From: Niallia alba
Lineage (GTDB): Bacteria > Bacillota > Bacilli > Bacillales > Cytobacillaceae
Direction of reading: 5' to 3'
DNA: 64,000 nucleotides
Assembly: GCF_012933555.1 (NCBI RefSeq)
Contig: NZ_JABBPK010000001.1
Coordinates: forward strand, 1,342,001 to 1,406,000
In this document: piece after piece, positions 25,895 to 35,206 of the stretch
How positions within the stretch are numbered: the stretch's first letter is position 1
How the letters are laid out: every line of letters begins with the position of its first letter
Notes under the pieces: generated by a model
The model's database searches: none
The model's input: the letters and a program-made list of their open reading frames with translations, nothing else
Told to the model about the DNA's origin: nothing
Position numbers and translations under genes: made by a program

Positions 25895-26884
25895 ATGCTA
25901 TTTATAGATAATAAAGGGATTACAGATCCGCGCATTAATCTAGCAATAGAAGAATATGCTTTGAAAAATTTAGACATAAATGAAACTTTTCTTTTATTTT
26001 ATATAAATGAACCTTCTATCATTATTGGGAAAAACCAAAATACAATAGAAGAAATTAATACTGAATATGTTGAATCAAAAGGTATACATGTTGTTAGAAG
26101 ATTGTCTGGCGGCGGTGCTGTTTATCATGATCTAGGTAATTTAAATTATAGCTTTATCACAAAGGATGACGGAGATAGCTTCCATAATTTTAGAAAATTC
26201 ACGGAACCCGTTGTCCAAGCTCTTAAAAGTATGGGAGTAAATGCTGAATTAAGCGGACGTAACGATCTGCTTGCAGAAGGTAGAAAAATTTCAGGGAATG
26301 CCCAATTTTCTACAAGAGGCAGAATGTTTACACATGGTACCTTGTTATTTGATTCTGAAATGGATCATATTGTATCAGCCTTAAAAGTGAAAAAAGACAA
26401 GATCGAATCAAAAGGGATTAAATCAGTACGAAGCAGAGTTGCAAATATCACTGAGTTTCTTCCAGAAAAAATAGCAGTCGAAGAATTTCGCCGCTTGCTA
26501 TTAATTTATCTTTTTGATGGGGAAGAGAATATTCAAGAATATGTATTAACAGCTGAAGATTGGGAGAAAATCCATCAACTATCAAAAGAAAGATACCAAA
26601 ATTGGGATTGGAATTACGGAAAATCCCCTAAATTTAACTTACAGCATTCTCATCGTTTCCCAGTTGGCCAAATTGATGTAAGATTTGATGTAGTTAAAGG
26701 AATTGTGAAAAACTGCAAAATTTATGGTGACTTCTTTGGGGTTGGCGATGTAGAAGATATCGAAAAGCGATTGATTGGTGTCCGCTATGACCGCTCTGAA
26801 TTAGAAAAGGCATTAGAAGACATTTCTATTAAGCATTATTTTGGAAATGTAACAAAAGAAGATTTTCTGCAATTAATTTATTGA
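25895..26884 (+). CDS. lplJ: Lipoate-protein ligase LplJ
   Basis: A 329-residue ligase that activates free lipoate with ATP and attaches it to lipoyl domains. Signatures: NLAIEEYAL, IIIGKNQNTIEEIN, the lipoate-binding RRLSGGGAVYHDLGNLNYSF, GRNDLLAEGRKISGNAQF and THGTLLFDSEM; the C-terminal domain (YGKSPKFNLQHSHRFPVGQIDVRF) is the LplA accessory fold. The ATG at 25895 sits 7 bases after AAGGGGTG; a longer frame start lacks a ribosome site. Confidence 0.95.
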   Translation: MLFIDNKGITDPRINLAIEEYALKNLDINETFLLFYINEPSIIIGKNQNTIEEINTEYVESKGIHVVRRLSGGGAVYHDLGNLNYSFITKDDGDSFHNFRKFTEPVVQALKSMGVNAELSGRNDLLAEGRKISGNAQFSTRGRMFTHGTLLFDSEMDHIVSALKVKKDKIESKGIKSVRSRVANITEFLPEKIAVEEFRRLLLIYLFDGEENIQEYVLTAEDWEKIHQLSKERYQNWDWNYGKSPKFNLQHSHRFPVGQIDVRFDVVKGIVKNCKIYGDFFGVGDVEDIEKRLIGVRYDRSELEKALEDISIKHYFGNVTKEDFLQLIY

Positions 26885-27222
26885 TCATATAGAAGAATAA
26901 TTTTTAGGCATCTTAAATGATAGTAGGTATCTTATTATTTTGGATGCTTTTTTGTAGTTAAAAGTAAAAGCGGGTCCGTTCCATTGCGCTCACACTTTTA
27001 AAGTAAAGTGTAGCAGGGAATATGTTTTTTTAAATTAATGCGACTGTTGTCAGACTAATGATCTATGATAACGAGGAGTTTGCTTCCCTAAGGAAATAGT
27101 ATCGGCTGAGACGCCTGGACAGAAGTAAAATAAATAGCAAAAATATCTCCTTTTAGTTCTAAAAAACTCTTTTTGGGACTACTTATTATAATAGGTTGTA
27201 CTAGGCAGGCAGGAGGGAGATT
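26885..27222. other. lplJ-yhfN intergenic region
   Basis: A weak terminator (GCATC/GATGC, then TTTTTT, 26906-26953) follows lplJ. From 26970 to 27130 there is a more G+C-rich, hairpin-prone stretch (for example ACACTTT/AAAGTGT near 26992) that looks unlike the flanks and may be a decayed intergenic repeat. No gene is seen. Confidence 0.4.
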
Positions 27223-28500
27223 ATGACTAGAAAAATTGGTTTTTATGCAGTAGTTGCCTATGTGTTATACGGCTTGTTTTTTTATTGGTATTTATTTCAA
27301 TACACTAGTCCAACTTTACCATTTGAATATCAGGGGTCACAAGCCGATCCGAGTACTTTTCTAAATAGTAGAGAATTGCTATTAAGTGAGGAATATTCGC
27401 GGGTAAGGAACTTTTTGTTTTTTATATCTACACCGTTTGAATGGCTTCTTTACTTATTTATTTTGTTATTTGGTTTTTCCAAAGTGTTTAAAAAGTGGGG
27501 AGAGACTTCTGCGAAACATAAGCCGTTGCAAACGGCAATTTATTTATTTTGGCTGAATATAACAGCGTTTATTCTTACATTTCCCATTAGTTATATCAGT
27601 TACTCTTTGTCGAAAACGTATCATATTTCTACCCAAAGCTTTCCTTCTTGGATGAAGGATCAATTAATTGATTTTTGGGTGAATTTTGTTATTGTATACC
27701 TTGTTGTCGTAGTCTTATATTGGCTAATGAGAAAGAGCCAAAAGAGATGGTGGCTTTATGGATGGTTTTTATCTATTCCGTTTACATTATTTCTTACGTT
27801 TATCCAGCCTGTCGTCATTGATCCTTTATATAATGATTTCACGCCTTTAAAGGATAAAGAATTAGAGACTGAGATATTGAAGCTGGCCAGTGCCTCCAAT
27901 ATACCAGCTGATCATGTATTTGAAGTGAATATGTCGGATAAAACGAGCGCATTAAATGCCTATGTAACAGGAATAGGAAGCAATGCAAGAATCGTGCTTT
28001 GGGATACAAGCTTAAAAGAATTAGAGAATGAGGAAATTTTGTTTGTAATGGCACATGAAATGGCTCACTATGTAGAAAAACATATTTACATCGGAATTAG
28101 TATTTCCTTATTCTTTTCCTTGTTTGGTTTGTATTTTGTTTATAAATTAATGCACTGGATTGTGAATAGATGGGGACCAGCCCTTAAAATATCGAAAATA
28201 GAGGATATCCAGTCTTTCCCTCTAGTTCTTTTATTAATTTCCATGTTACTTTTTGCTGTAAATCCATTAACTAATTTAATTTCAAGATATGAGGAAAAAA
28301 GGGCGGATAACTATGCAATCCAATTAACAGACAATCCGGAAGCTGGTATTGTTACTTTTCAAAAGCTAGCGAAAACAGGGTTGAGTGAGGTGAATCCCCC
28401 ATTATTAGTAAAAATATTCCGCTATAGCCATCCGACAATGCTAGAAAGAATTAGTAAACTGGAAGAGGAAAGCATTCGTTTACAAAATGAGAAGCAATAA
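27223..28500 (+). CDS. M48-family membrane metallopeptidase (YhfN-like)
   Basis: A 425-residue Ste24/CAAX-type zinc peptidase: seven or so membrane helices, the zinc motif HEMAH at residues 278-282 (VMAHEMAHYVEKHIY), the third ligand region RYEEKRADNYAIQLT, and FQPVVIDPLYNDFTPLKD, typical of this subfamily. The B. subtilis homologue YhfN lies between lplJ and comK. GGAGGGA precedes the ATG. Targets are unknown; family members work on membrane-protein quality control. Confidence 0.9.
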   Translation: MTRKIGFYAVVAYVLYGLFFYWYLFQYTSPTLPFEYQGSQADPSTFLNSRELLLSEEYSRVRNFLFFISTPFEWLLYLFILLFGFSKVFKKWGETSAKHKPLQTAIYLFWLNITAFILTFPISYISYSLSKTYHISTQSFPSWMKDQLIDFWVNFVIVYLVVVVLYWLMRKSQKRWWLYGWFLSIPFTLFLTFIQPVVIDPLYNDFTPLKDKELETEILKLASASNIPADHVFEVNMSDKTSALNAYVTGIGSNARIVLWDTSLKELENEEILFVMAHEMAHYVEKHIYIGISISLFFSLFGLYFVYKLMHWIVNRWGPALKISKIEDIQSFPLVLLLISMLLFAVNPLTNLISRYEEKRADNYAIQLTDNPEAGIVTFQKLAKTGLSEVNPPLLVKIFRYSHPTMLERISKLEEESIRLQNEKQ

Positions 28501-28534
28501 GGAACGGTTTTTACTTTTGGTTTGTTCATCTGAT

Positions 28535-28624
28535 AGCAACTTGAATACACTTTGGAGTTCTTTCGGCGAATGGTGAGACAAGGTTTCACTATTTCTACAA
28601 GAATCAATGTATATTCAAGTTGCT
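28535..28624. other. Long inverted repeat after the M48 gene
   Basis: AGCAACTTGAATA and TATTCAAGTTGCT are perfectly complementary over 13 bp with a loop of about 64 bases. It could be a terminator with a large loop or a small palindromic insertion. Confidence 0.5.
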
Positions 28625-28660
28625 CTTTGTATTTTTAAAAATATTCTATACAAAAAGATA

Positions 28661-28719
28661 AAAGGATGATTCAAAGAGCGTAATCCTAGCTAAGTGATTA
28701 GGCTTTTTGAATCATCCTT
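28661..28719. terminator. Bidirectional terminator between M48 and yhzC-like genes
   Basis: AAGGATGATTCAAA pairs with TTTGAATCATCCTT, with an inner TAATC/GATTA stem and T-rich tails on both strands. It separates two convergent genes. Confidence 0.8.
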
Positions 28720-28743
28720 ACATTTTAAGTAAATCTATTATTA

Positions 28744-28974
28744 TCAAGTACCAAAGCGCTTACATAATAAGTTGAATTTAATACTTAGTTCATTGAACTT
28801 TTCTCTATCTTGTTCATCAATGGCTTTATCGATCAAGGACATCAAACTTGCTTTTTCATTATTTAATTGAATTTCTGAAAGCAACATTTCAATATAGAGG
28901 TCTTTTACATAAGTTTCCGCGTTTTTTTTAAGGGCACTTAACTTTGTAAACTCAGTATACGACTTGTCATTCAT
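28744..28974 (-). CDS. IDEAL-domain protein, YhzC-like
   Basis: A 76-residue acidic-helical protein ending in an IDEAL-type motif (LMSLIDKAIDEQDREKFNELS). B. subtilis has the IDEAL-domain protein YhzC directly beside comK and divergent from it, as here. ComK regulation has not, to my knowledge, been tied to it. The ATG at 28974 is preceded by AGGAGGG at 7 bases; the longer frame overlaps the comK promoter region and is not used. Confidence 0.8.
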   Translation of the reverse strand: MNDKSYTEFTKLSALKKNAETYVKDLYIEMLLSEIQLNNEKASLMSLIDKAIDEQDREKFNELSIKFNLLCKRFGT

Positions 28975-29164
28975 TGTCTTTCCCTCCTGATGCCTTTTTA
29001 ATATTATATGGGAAAATTTGATAATTATCAATTTGTTTTTTAAAAATTTAGAAATTTGATTATAAAGTATGTCTATATTCTTAAAAATGAAATAAATAAT
29101 TAAGTTTATTAGGTGAAAAGTGCTATTATAAGGGAGAATTACTAATAAAAGGAGTGGTTTATGG

Positions 29165-29743
29165 ATGAAAGAAAATTACTTAATAGTAGATAAGTATTGT
29201 ATTAATTACTACACGCTCGCAGTATTGCCTTACATCTTAACTAACGGTACTATTTATTCAAAGGTATATGAACATGATAAGGTATTCTTGTGCAAACTCA
29301 CCCCGTTAATGATTGTCAAAACTACATGTGGTTATCTGGGCAGTTCCTATGAAGGGAGAAGAGACGGGACACGTAAATTAATGACATATCACCACAAGCT
29401 GCCAATTGTTATTGATGATTTTAATTCCATTTATTTTTTTCCAACTCACTCTCCTAGAAATAACAACTGCGCATGGATTTCTCTTCATCATATTCTCGAT
29501 ACCAAAAAAATAGAAGTGTCCAAAGTGAGAATCACCTTTCAAAATTTACAGAAAATAGAAGTGGATATTTCTCTTTATACGCTAAGAAATCAAATTATGC
29601 GGACGAACTCATTAAAAACTTTACAGCGCTATAATCATGAAGCAAGCATTAATCCTAAATTAACCTATAAAAGTTTACTGGTGGAAAAACAGAAGAAATT
29701 AGCTGAAACGCAAATGATCTATAAAAAAAAGAAGGGAAAATGA
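29165..29743 (+). CDS. comK: Competence transcription factor ComK
   Basis: 192 residues, the same length as B. subtilis ComK, with the family segments MKENYLIVDKYCINYYT-like start, TPLMIVKTTCGYLGSSYEGRRDGT, LPIVIDDFNSIYFFPTHSPRNNNCAWISLHHI and the central QIMRTNSLK. ComK activates the DNA-uptake genes and its own promoter. AAAAGGAG is 10 bases before the ATG at 29165; an overlapping ATG at 29161 leads to a 10-codon frame. The upstream region is extremely AT-rich, as expected for a ComK-autoregulated promoter, but I find no perfect K-box. An IS element is inserted 57 bases downstream. Confidence 0.95.
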   Translation: MKENYLIVDKYCINYYTLAVLPYILTNGTIYSKVYEHDKVFLCKLTPLMIVKTTCGYLGSSYEGRRDGTRKLMTYHHKLPIVIDDFNSIYFFPTHSPRNNNCAWISLHHILDTKKIEVSKVRITFQNLQKIEVDISLYTLRNQIMRTNSLKTLQRYNHEASINPKLTYKSLLVEKQKKLAETQMIYKKKKGK

Positions 29744-29800
29744 GATAGCTAACGCATGGATTTTTTTTATTTGTTATTGTTAACTAATAGTAAACCGCTT

Positions 29801-31205
29801 CACTAGCGTCGCATAAACATTGACGGAATTTTCCGTTATTAATTATCCTTACTTTTGAGTAAAAAGAAAGATGATTAAACATAGGTAGTAAACATCCATT
29901 TTTTTACTATACCTTGTGGCGAGTGTGATAGAGACAGTGATTGGCTTATGGGACAGTGTTTCCCCCTATTTTTCTCAACCAAATGTGTTCCGGTTTCCAT
30001 AAAGCTGCTTTCAAATAACGACTAATTTGTAAGTACGATCGCTTACTTTTCGTGTTCCGTTGAGCCAGTACATTCAAGCAATAGACGATCATCGCTATAT
30101 ACACTTGGTTGTGCACAGCTTGTTCACTCTGTCCAAAGAATTTTTTGATATTCAAATGCTGTTTCATCCATTTGAAAAACAGTTCAATGGCCCACCGTGA
30201 TTTGTAAAGTTCAGCGATTTCATCCGCACTTAAATCAAAACGATTCGTTAACAAGTGTAGCTCATTTCCTTTTGTATCCCATACTTTGATCAAACGGAAA
30301 ACATTCTCCGATCGATTTTGTGTGGTTCCAATGACGACCATCTCATCCGATAACACAGAAGAATCTTCTGGTAACGAGAGTGTTTCAAGGCTACGTACAA
30401 CCGCATTTTTACGCAGTCGAGAGACGAAGAAATAGCCTTCATCTGTCATGCGATCGAATCGTTCATAGTCCAAGTATCCACGATCAAACACATACATGCA
30501 TTCTTTGTCATCGACCAGGATCTCAAGCTGGCCTCGGTCATGTTCGTTGGCATTTGTAAGCACGGATTGATCTGGATAGGAATGACCTTTTTCCATAAAT
30601 ACGAGGCGTAGATGGAGCTTCACACCAGATTTGGTTTTTCGAAATTTTGCCCACTTATGGTTGTTCAAGTTTAATGGTAATGTACTGGAATCAATAATTT
30701 TAAGAGGTGTTGTCGTTTTTCGTCTCGCTTGAAAATCAGTCTTCCGATGAATTTGCTTGACTAAATCAAGAAAAATAGTTTGGAAAAACTCCGTTGGAAC
30801 CAGATTTAATCGCCTACCCAGTTGAGAGAAACTAATGGAATCAAGTTGAGTGGCGTTTTGTAATTCTTCTGAAAACACGCAATCACTTAATGCACGCAAA
30901 CTCTCCGTTTCATGGAGTTGTGCATATAGTAGTAATTTCAAAAAGGAAGTCATATGCAGCTTCTTCGTATAGTAATTTAATTGATAGTTTTTCACTTGTT
31001 CCTCTAACAAATTGTTGGAAATAGGTGAAAGCCATTGTTCAAATGATGTTTTTCGTGTAAACTTATCCATGCGTTAGTCCTTTATTTTGGATTTGGATAG
31101 GTTACTACCACCAACCCATTATAAAGGCTTTTTTTATAGAAAAGTTTATTTGCGGAAAATTTAATTTATTTAGCTATGTTGAATTATTTTAATGCGACAC
31201 TAGTG
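29801..31205 (-). mobile_element. IS4-family insertion sequence, complete
   Basis: A 1405-bp element. Terminal inverted repeats: CACTAGCGTCGCATAAA at the left and, read from the right end, CACTAGTGTCGCATTAA (15 of 17 identical). Flanking direct repeats AAACCGCTT lie at 29792-29800 and 31206-31214, a 9-bp target duplication. One transposase gene fills the element on the minus strand. A perfect palindrome ACGGAATTTTCCGT lies just inside the left end. The insertion falls in the last codons of the yhjD-like gene. Confidence 0.95.
29946..31070 (-). CDS. IS4-family transposase
   Basis: A 374-residue DDE transposase. First Asp in LKIIDSSTLPLN, second in YVFDRGYLDYERF, and the YREK-type block YKSRWAIELFFKWMKQHLNIKKFFG containing the catalytic Glu. 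No frameshift or stop is visible, so it is probably functional. Reading direction is toward comK. The ATG follows GGAC-rich sequence with a weak ribosome site (AGGAC), usual for transposases. Confidence 0.95.
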   Translation of the reverse strand: MDKFTRKTSFEQWLSPISNNLLEEQVKNYQLNYYTKKLHMTSFLKLLLYAQLHETESLRALSDCVFSEELQNATQLDSISFSQLGRRLNLVPTEFFQTIFLDLVKQIHRKTDFQARRKTTTPLKIIDSSTLPLNLNNHKWAKFRKTKSGVKLHLRLVFMEKGHSYPDQSVLTNANEHDRGQLEILVDDKECMYVFDRGYLDYERFDRMTDEGYFFVSRLRKNAVVRSLETLSLPEDSSVLSDEMVVIGTTQNRSENVFRLIKVWDTKGNELHLLTNRFDLSADEIAELYKSRWAIELFFKWMKQHLNIKKFFGQSEQAVHNQVYIAMIVYCLNVLAQRNTKSKRSYLQISRYLKAALWKPEHIWLRKIGGNTVP

Positions 31206-31559
31206 AAACCGCTTATATAAATAATACTCTAATAATTCCTGAGCTTTATTACGAAGGCGTGGGTTAAAGTAGTTATGAAATTCCTCATATCCGTTATAAA
31301 TAAATAAAAACATGGTAAATGCTTCATCACGATTTACTTCTTGTATCTTCATTGTATGCCTATACATATAACTCTTCGTTTTTTTAAACTCCAATTGTAC
31401 TGCTTTCATTGAATTTTCGATAAGGTCTATATAAGGTTGTTTTAATTTAAAATTACTTATTTTGACGACCTGTAGATCCCGATTAAGTATAGTTAAAAGC
31501 ATAGGAAGATAAATGGCCTTTTCCATAATGTCTCTTTGTATTTCAGGAATTCGTGTCAT
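31200..31559 (-). CDS. YhjD-like protein, 3' end altered by the IS
   Basis: A 119-residue protein beginning MTRIPEIQRDIMEKAIYLPMLLTIL and containing DEAFTMFLFIYNGYEEFHNYFNPRLRNKAQELLEYYLY. I match it to YhjD from the comK-yhjE neighbourhood, from memory of B. subtilis. The IS supplies the present end (KRF-His-stop). Removing the IS and one AAACCGCTT restores YKRFTIS-stop, so only the last three residues were replaced by one. The gene is therefore probably still functional. Function unknown. Confidence 0.75.
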   Translation of the reverse strand: MTRIPEIQRDIMEKAIYLPMLLTILNRDLQVVKISNFKLKQPYIDLIENSMKAVQLEFKKTKSYMYRHTMKIQEVNRDEAFTMFLFIYNGYEEFHNYFNPRLRNKAQELLEYYLYKRFH

Positions 31560-31919
31560 ATCCTTTAGCCCCTTCTTTTTTTGATGGATAGAACGTTTGT
31601 TCTTATATGATAATACTTGTTTTGTTTCTTATTTTCAAGTGAATAATTGCAGGAAGTGGAATGTTAAGCATACAATTTCTTTAAAAACTTCTAAAAGATG
31701 TTTGTTTTTTCAATAGGAAAACTTAAGGTATAGAATAACTAAGCAGCCTGAATTATGTAGACTCATGCAAGGATTAGCGAGACCCTGGAAATCGAAGGTA
31801 TTCAGTCTACAGATCAGTAGCAACAAACTTTACAAAAATAGGCAAAATTTTAAAAGGAAATAAGGAGGGGAAAGTATTTCATTCGTCGAAATATATAATA
31901 ACTTTAACAAGGAAGGAAG
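31560..31919. other. Intergenic region before the S9 peptidase
   Basis: It contains the divergent promoters of the yhjD-like and S9 genes and a perfect 8-bp stem TGTAGACT/AGTCTACA (31756-31811) enclosing about 40 bases. GGAGGGG at 31865 looks like a ribosome site but has no start codon nearby. No gene is seen. Confidence 0.45.
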
Positions 31920-33911
31920 ATGGAAGTGAAAGAAAGTAAAAGAATAAATGCAGAGGATTTATATGAATTAAAATCTGTGGTGGATCCACAAGTTAATGGA
32001 ATAGGGCAAGAATGTTTATATGTACTCACTTCCATTTGTAAAGAAACCGATAAGTATTATTCTAATATTTTTCATAAGAATTTAAATACACTTGAAACCT
32101 CTCAATGGACATTTGGGAAGGATCGAAACCATTCTCCAAGATGGTCACCAAATGGAGAACAAGTTGTCTTTATTTCTAATCGTTCTGGGAAAAATCAATT
32201 ATTTTTATTAAGTAAAAAAGGGGGAGAAGCAAAGCAGCTTACTTATTTAGTGAATGGAGTAAGTAATCCAGTCTGGTCTCCCGATGGCAAAGAAATAGCT
32301 TTTCAAAGTAATTTCAAAACAGGTGAAACCGTAGCAGACAAAGAGTCTAAAAAGGAAGACAAAGAGGACAACCTTACTGCCTTAGAGGTAACTAACATGA
32401 AGTACAAATCAGATGGCAAAGGCTTTTGGGATGGAAGTTATGATCATATTGCGGTGATCGATATCGAAAGTGGTAATATGGAGCAACTTACGACTGGAGA
32501 CAATAATTATTACTTGCAAAGCTGGTCACCAGATGGACAATATATAGCTATTAGTGCAGATCAAAATAAAGAGAAGGATTTTAGTTTTATCTCTGATATT
32601 TATTTATATAACAGAAAAGAGAAAAACTGGAAGAGGATTACGGAAAGCAATGGGAATTATGGGAAAGTAACATGGACGCCTGATAGTAAAAGAATAGGAT
32701 TAATCGGAAGCGACAGAGAGTATGAGAATGCTACTCTATCAAAACTATGGGTATATGATTTAGAATCTGATTTTCTACAATGCTTGACTCCAGAGTGGGA
32801 TGTTAATGTTGGCGATTATGCAATCGGTGATTTTCAACAGGGAGTAGTAACACCTGGAATGCTGTGGGGAGAGGATAATGAAAGCTTTACTTTCTTAGCA
32901 TCCGATCATGGAAATACAGTTGTTTATTTTGGAAATATTTCTGGAGCAATCTATCCATCTCTCATTGATAATCAGCATGTATACGGCTTATCCACTGGAG
33001 GAAGTTTAAAAAAGGCGGTTGTAGCTATTAGTACACCTACACATCCAGGAGATTTATATACTCTAGATTTAGAGACAGGAGAGATTCAGCAAATTACAGA
33101 GGTGAATAAAGAATTTGCTGAATCGCATGCTTTTTCCGAAGCTGAACCGCTACAATTTGCGTCTCGAGATGGCTGGGAGCTTCATGGTTGGTTAATGAAG
33201 CCACAAGGTTTTAAAGAGGGAGAAAAATATCCATTAGTATTAGAGATTCATGGAGGGCCGCATGCCATGTATGCTAATTCTTATTTTCATGAATTTCAAA
33301 CACTAGCTTCCAATGGCTTTGCTGTATTATTTATTAATCCGAGAGGAAGCCATGGCTATGGACAGCAATTTGTAGACGCTGTCCGCGGCGATTATGGTGG
33401 GAAGGATTATGAGGATATTATGGATGCTGTAGACTATTGCTTAGAGACATTTAATTTTATTGATTCTTCACGTTTAGGTGTTACAGGCGGTAGTTATGGC
33501 GGCTTTATGACTAACTGGATTGTGGGACATACCGATCGTTTTAAGGCTGCAGTCACACAGCGATCCATTTCTAATTGGATAAGTTTTTATGGGGTTAGTG
33601 ATATTGGCTATTATTTTGCTGATTGGCAAATTAAAGCAGATTTAAATGATATCGAAACACTGTGGAAGCATTCTCCCTTAACCTATGTAAAGAATATTAA
33701 AACTCCATTGCTTATTTTGCATGGAGAAAAGGATTATCGCTGTCCAATTGAACAAGCAGAGCAATTGTTTATTGCATTAAAGATACAGAAGAAGGAAACA
33801 AAATTTGTTCGTTTTCCAGAATCAAATCATGAACTTTCCAGAAGTGGAAAACCTGCCCTTAGAATAGAGAGACTGAACTATATTAACAATTGGTTTTTGG
33901 AATACGTATAA
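31920..33911 (+). CDS. S9-family prolyl oligopeptidase-type serine peptidase
   Basis: A 663-residue peptidase with an N-terminal beta-propeller (residues about 20-400, with TolB-like SPRWSPNGEQVVFIS and SNPVWSPDGKEIAFQS repeats) and a C-terminal alpha/beta-hydrolase domain. The catalytic triad is visible: Ser524 in GGSYGG, Asp605 in HGEKDYRCP, His637 in ESNHE. It resembles YuxL and acylaminoacyl-peptidases. No signal peptide, so cytoplasmic. It is not part of the B. subtilis comK-yhjE order and appears to be an addition or relocation. AAGGAAGGA precedes the ATG closely. Confidence 0.92.
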   Translation: MEVKESKRINAEDLYELKSVVDPQVNGIGQECLYVLTSICKETDKYYSNIFHKNLNTLETSQWTFGKDRNHSPRWSPNGEQVVFISNRSGKNQLFLLSKKGGEAKQLTYLVNGVSNPVWSPDGKEIAFQSNFKTGETVADKESKKEDKEDNLTALEVTNMKYKSDGKGFWDGSYDHIAVIDIESGNMEQLTTGDNNYYLQSWSPDGQYIAISADQNKEKDFSFISDIYLYNRKEKNWKRITESNGNYGKVTWTPDSKRIGLIGSDREYENATLSKLWVYDLESDFLQCLTPEWDVNVGDYAIGDFQQGVVTPGMLWGEDNESFTFLASDHGNTVVYFGNISGAIYPSLIDNQHVYGLSTGGSLKKAVVAISTPTHPGDLYTLDLETGEIQQITEVNKEFAESHAFSEAEPLQFASRDGWELHGWLMKPQGFKEGEKYPLVLEIHGGPHAMYANSYFHEFQTLASNGFAVLFINPRGSHGYGQQFVDAVRGDYGGKDYEDIMDAVDYCLETFNFIDSSRLGVTGGSYGGFMTNWIVGHTDRFKAAVTQRSISNWISFYGVSDIGYYFADWQIKADLNDIETLWKHSPLTYVKNIKTPLLILHGEKDYRCPIEQAEQLFIALKIQKKETKFVRFPESNHELSRSGKPALRIERLNYINNWFLEYV

Positions 33912-34264
33912 TGAATCAATAATCGAAGGTGCCATTTGGTGCCTTCTTTTTATAGGAGGAGAGGTTGTTATTTTAGATCATTATATACATCAACAGCCTT
34001 TCTAAAAATAACGAAGAATGAGTAGATGAATAGACAAAAAAAGTACAGTGTTACCCTGCAATGTAATTTTAAGCAAGAAAAAAATGTCTAATGGAACTTT
34101 TTTTGATATGATAGTAAAAAGAAAGTTTATGATTAAGTAATTAAGGGGTTAGATAATAAGTAGGATTTTACATAGAAAAGAAGGTCTATATTTTTGTGCA
34201 AAGGTTACAATTGATAATAATACATGCTTAAAAACGATTATGAATATGGAAAGGATTAAATGAA
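33912..34264. other. Intergenic between S9 peptidase and LCP genes
   Basis: A terminator for the peptidase gene (33925-33951) and then AT-rich sequence that must hold the LCP promoter. Nothing else is recognisable. Confidence 0.5.
33925..33951 (+). terminator. Terminator after the S9 peptidase gene
   Basis: GAAGGTGCC and GGTGCCTTC fold with two wobble pairs around ATTT, followed by TTTTT. Confidence 0.75.
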
Positions 34265-35206
34265 ATGGGGAGAACGGAATATAGAAAAGGAAAGAAAAGA
34301 AGGAGATTACGAAAAGGAAGAGTCTTCTTTCTATTCCTCATTCTATTTATATTATTTGCAGGGATATATAGTATTTTTCAATTTAAACAAGGAGAAAAGC
34401 AATCATTAGGTAAACTTGGTGTGGATGAGGTTAAATATGAATTTAATGGGGAAGAGGATATTAACGGAGGAACGAATATTCTTTTACTAGGAAGTGACCA
34501 GCGTAAAGGAGAAACACAATCTCGCACAGACACGATAATGATTGCCCAATATCATCCAGATAAAGGTACATATAAAATCATTTCCTTAATGAGAGATATG
34601 TATGTAGAGATACCAGGATATGGACAAGGTAGGATTAATACAGCTTATACAATTGATGGTCCTGAACTACTTAGACAAACAATCAAACAAAATTTTGATA
34701 TAGATTTGCAATATTATGCCATTATTAATTTTGAAGGATTTGAAGCAGTTATTGATGAAGCCTTCCCGAATGGCGTAGAAATCGATGTAGAAAAACAAAT
34801 GTCAAAAAATATTGGTGTTACGTTAGAGCCAGGAGTACAGCATTTAAATGGAAAGCAGTTATTAGGATATGTTCGTTTCCGCCATGATGCAGAATCTGAC
34901 TTTGGAAGAGTAGCGAGACAGCAAAAAACGTTACAAGCAATCGCTGATCAAGTTTCTGCAGTCCAGACATTTGCTAAGCTACCAAAACTTGCAGGGGTAA
35001 TTATGCCTTATATAAATACGAGCATGGACACGGGAGATATGCTGTTTATCGGAAAAGATTTATTAACTTCAAAAAATCACGAGGTAGAATCATTACGAGT
35101 TCCTGTAGATGGAAGCTTCCAGGATATGAAAGTGAACGGAGCCGCTGTCTTATTGATTGATTTAGAAGCGAATAAAGCAGCAATAAAAGAATTTTTAGCT
35201 CAATAA
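34265..35206 (+). CDS. LytR-CpsA-Psr (LCP) family protein
   Basis: A 313-residue membrane-anchored LCP protein: a very basic N-terminus (KGKKRRRLRKGR), one membrane helix (about 20-38), then the LCP domain with NILLLGSDQR, SRTDTIMIAQYHPDK, SLMRDMYVEIPGYGQGRINTAY and LLGYVRFRHDAESDFGRVARQQ. These enzymes transfer anionic polymers such as teichoic acids from lipid carriers to peptidoglycan on the outer face of the membrane. AAAGGAT lies 8 bases before the ATG. It is not in the B. subtilis order here. Confidence 0.92.
   Translation: MGRTEYRKGKKRRRLRKGRVFFLFLILFILFAGIYSIFQFKQGEKQSLGKLGVDEVKYEFNGEEDINGGTNILLLGSDQRKGETQSRTDTIMIAQYHPDKGTYKIISLMRDMYVEIPGYGQGRINTAYTIDGPELLRQTIKQNFDIDLQYYAIINFEGFEAVIDEAFPNGVEIDVEKQMSKNIGVTLEPGVQHLNGKQLLGYVRFRHDAESDFGRVARQQKTLQAIADQVSAVQTFAKLPKLAGVIMPYINTSMDTGDMLFIGKDLLTSKNHEVESLRVPVDGSFQDMKVNGAAVLLIDLEANKAAIKEFLAQ

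Noticed and set aside
26970-27130. Riboswitch before the M48 peptidase gene
   Set aside because: Hairpin-rich but I could not match the core of any riboswitch or T-box class.
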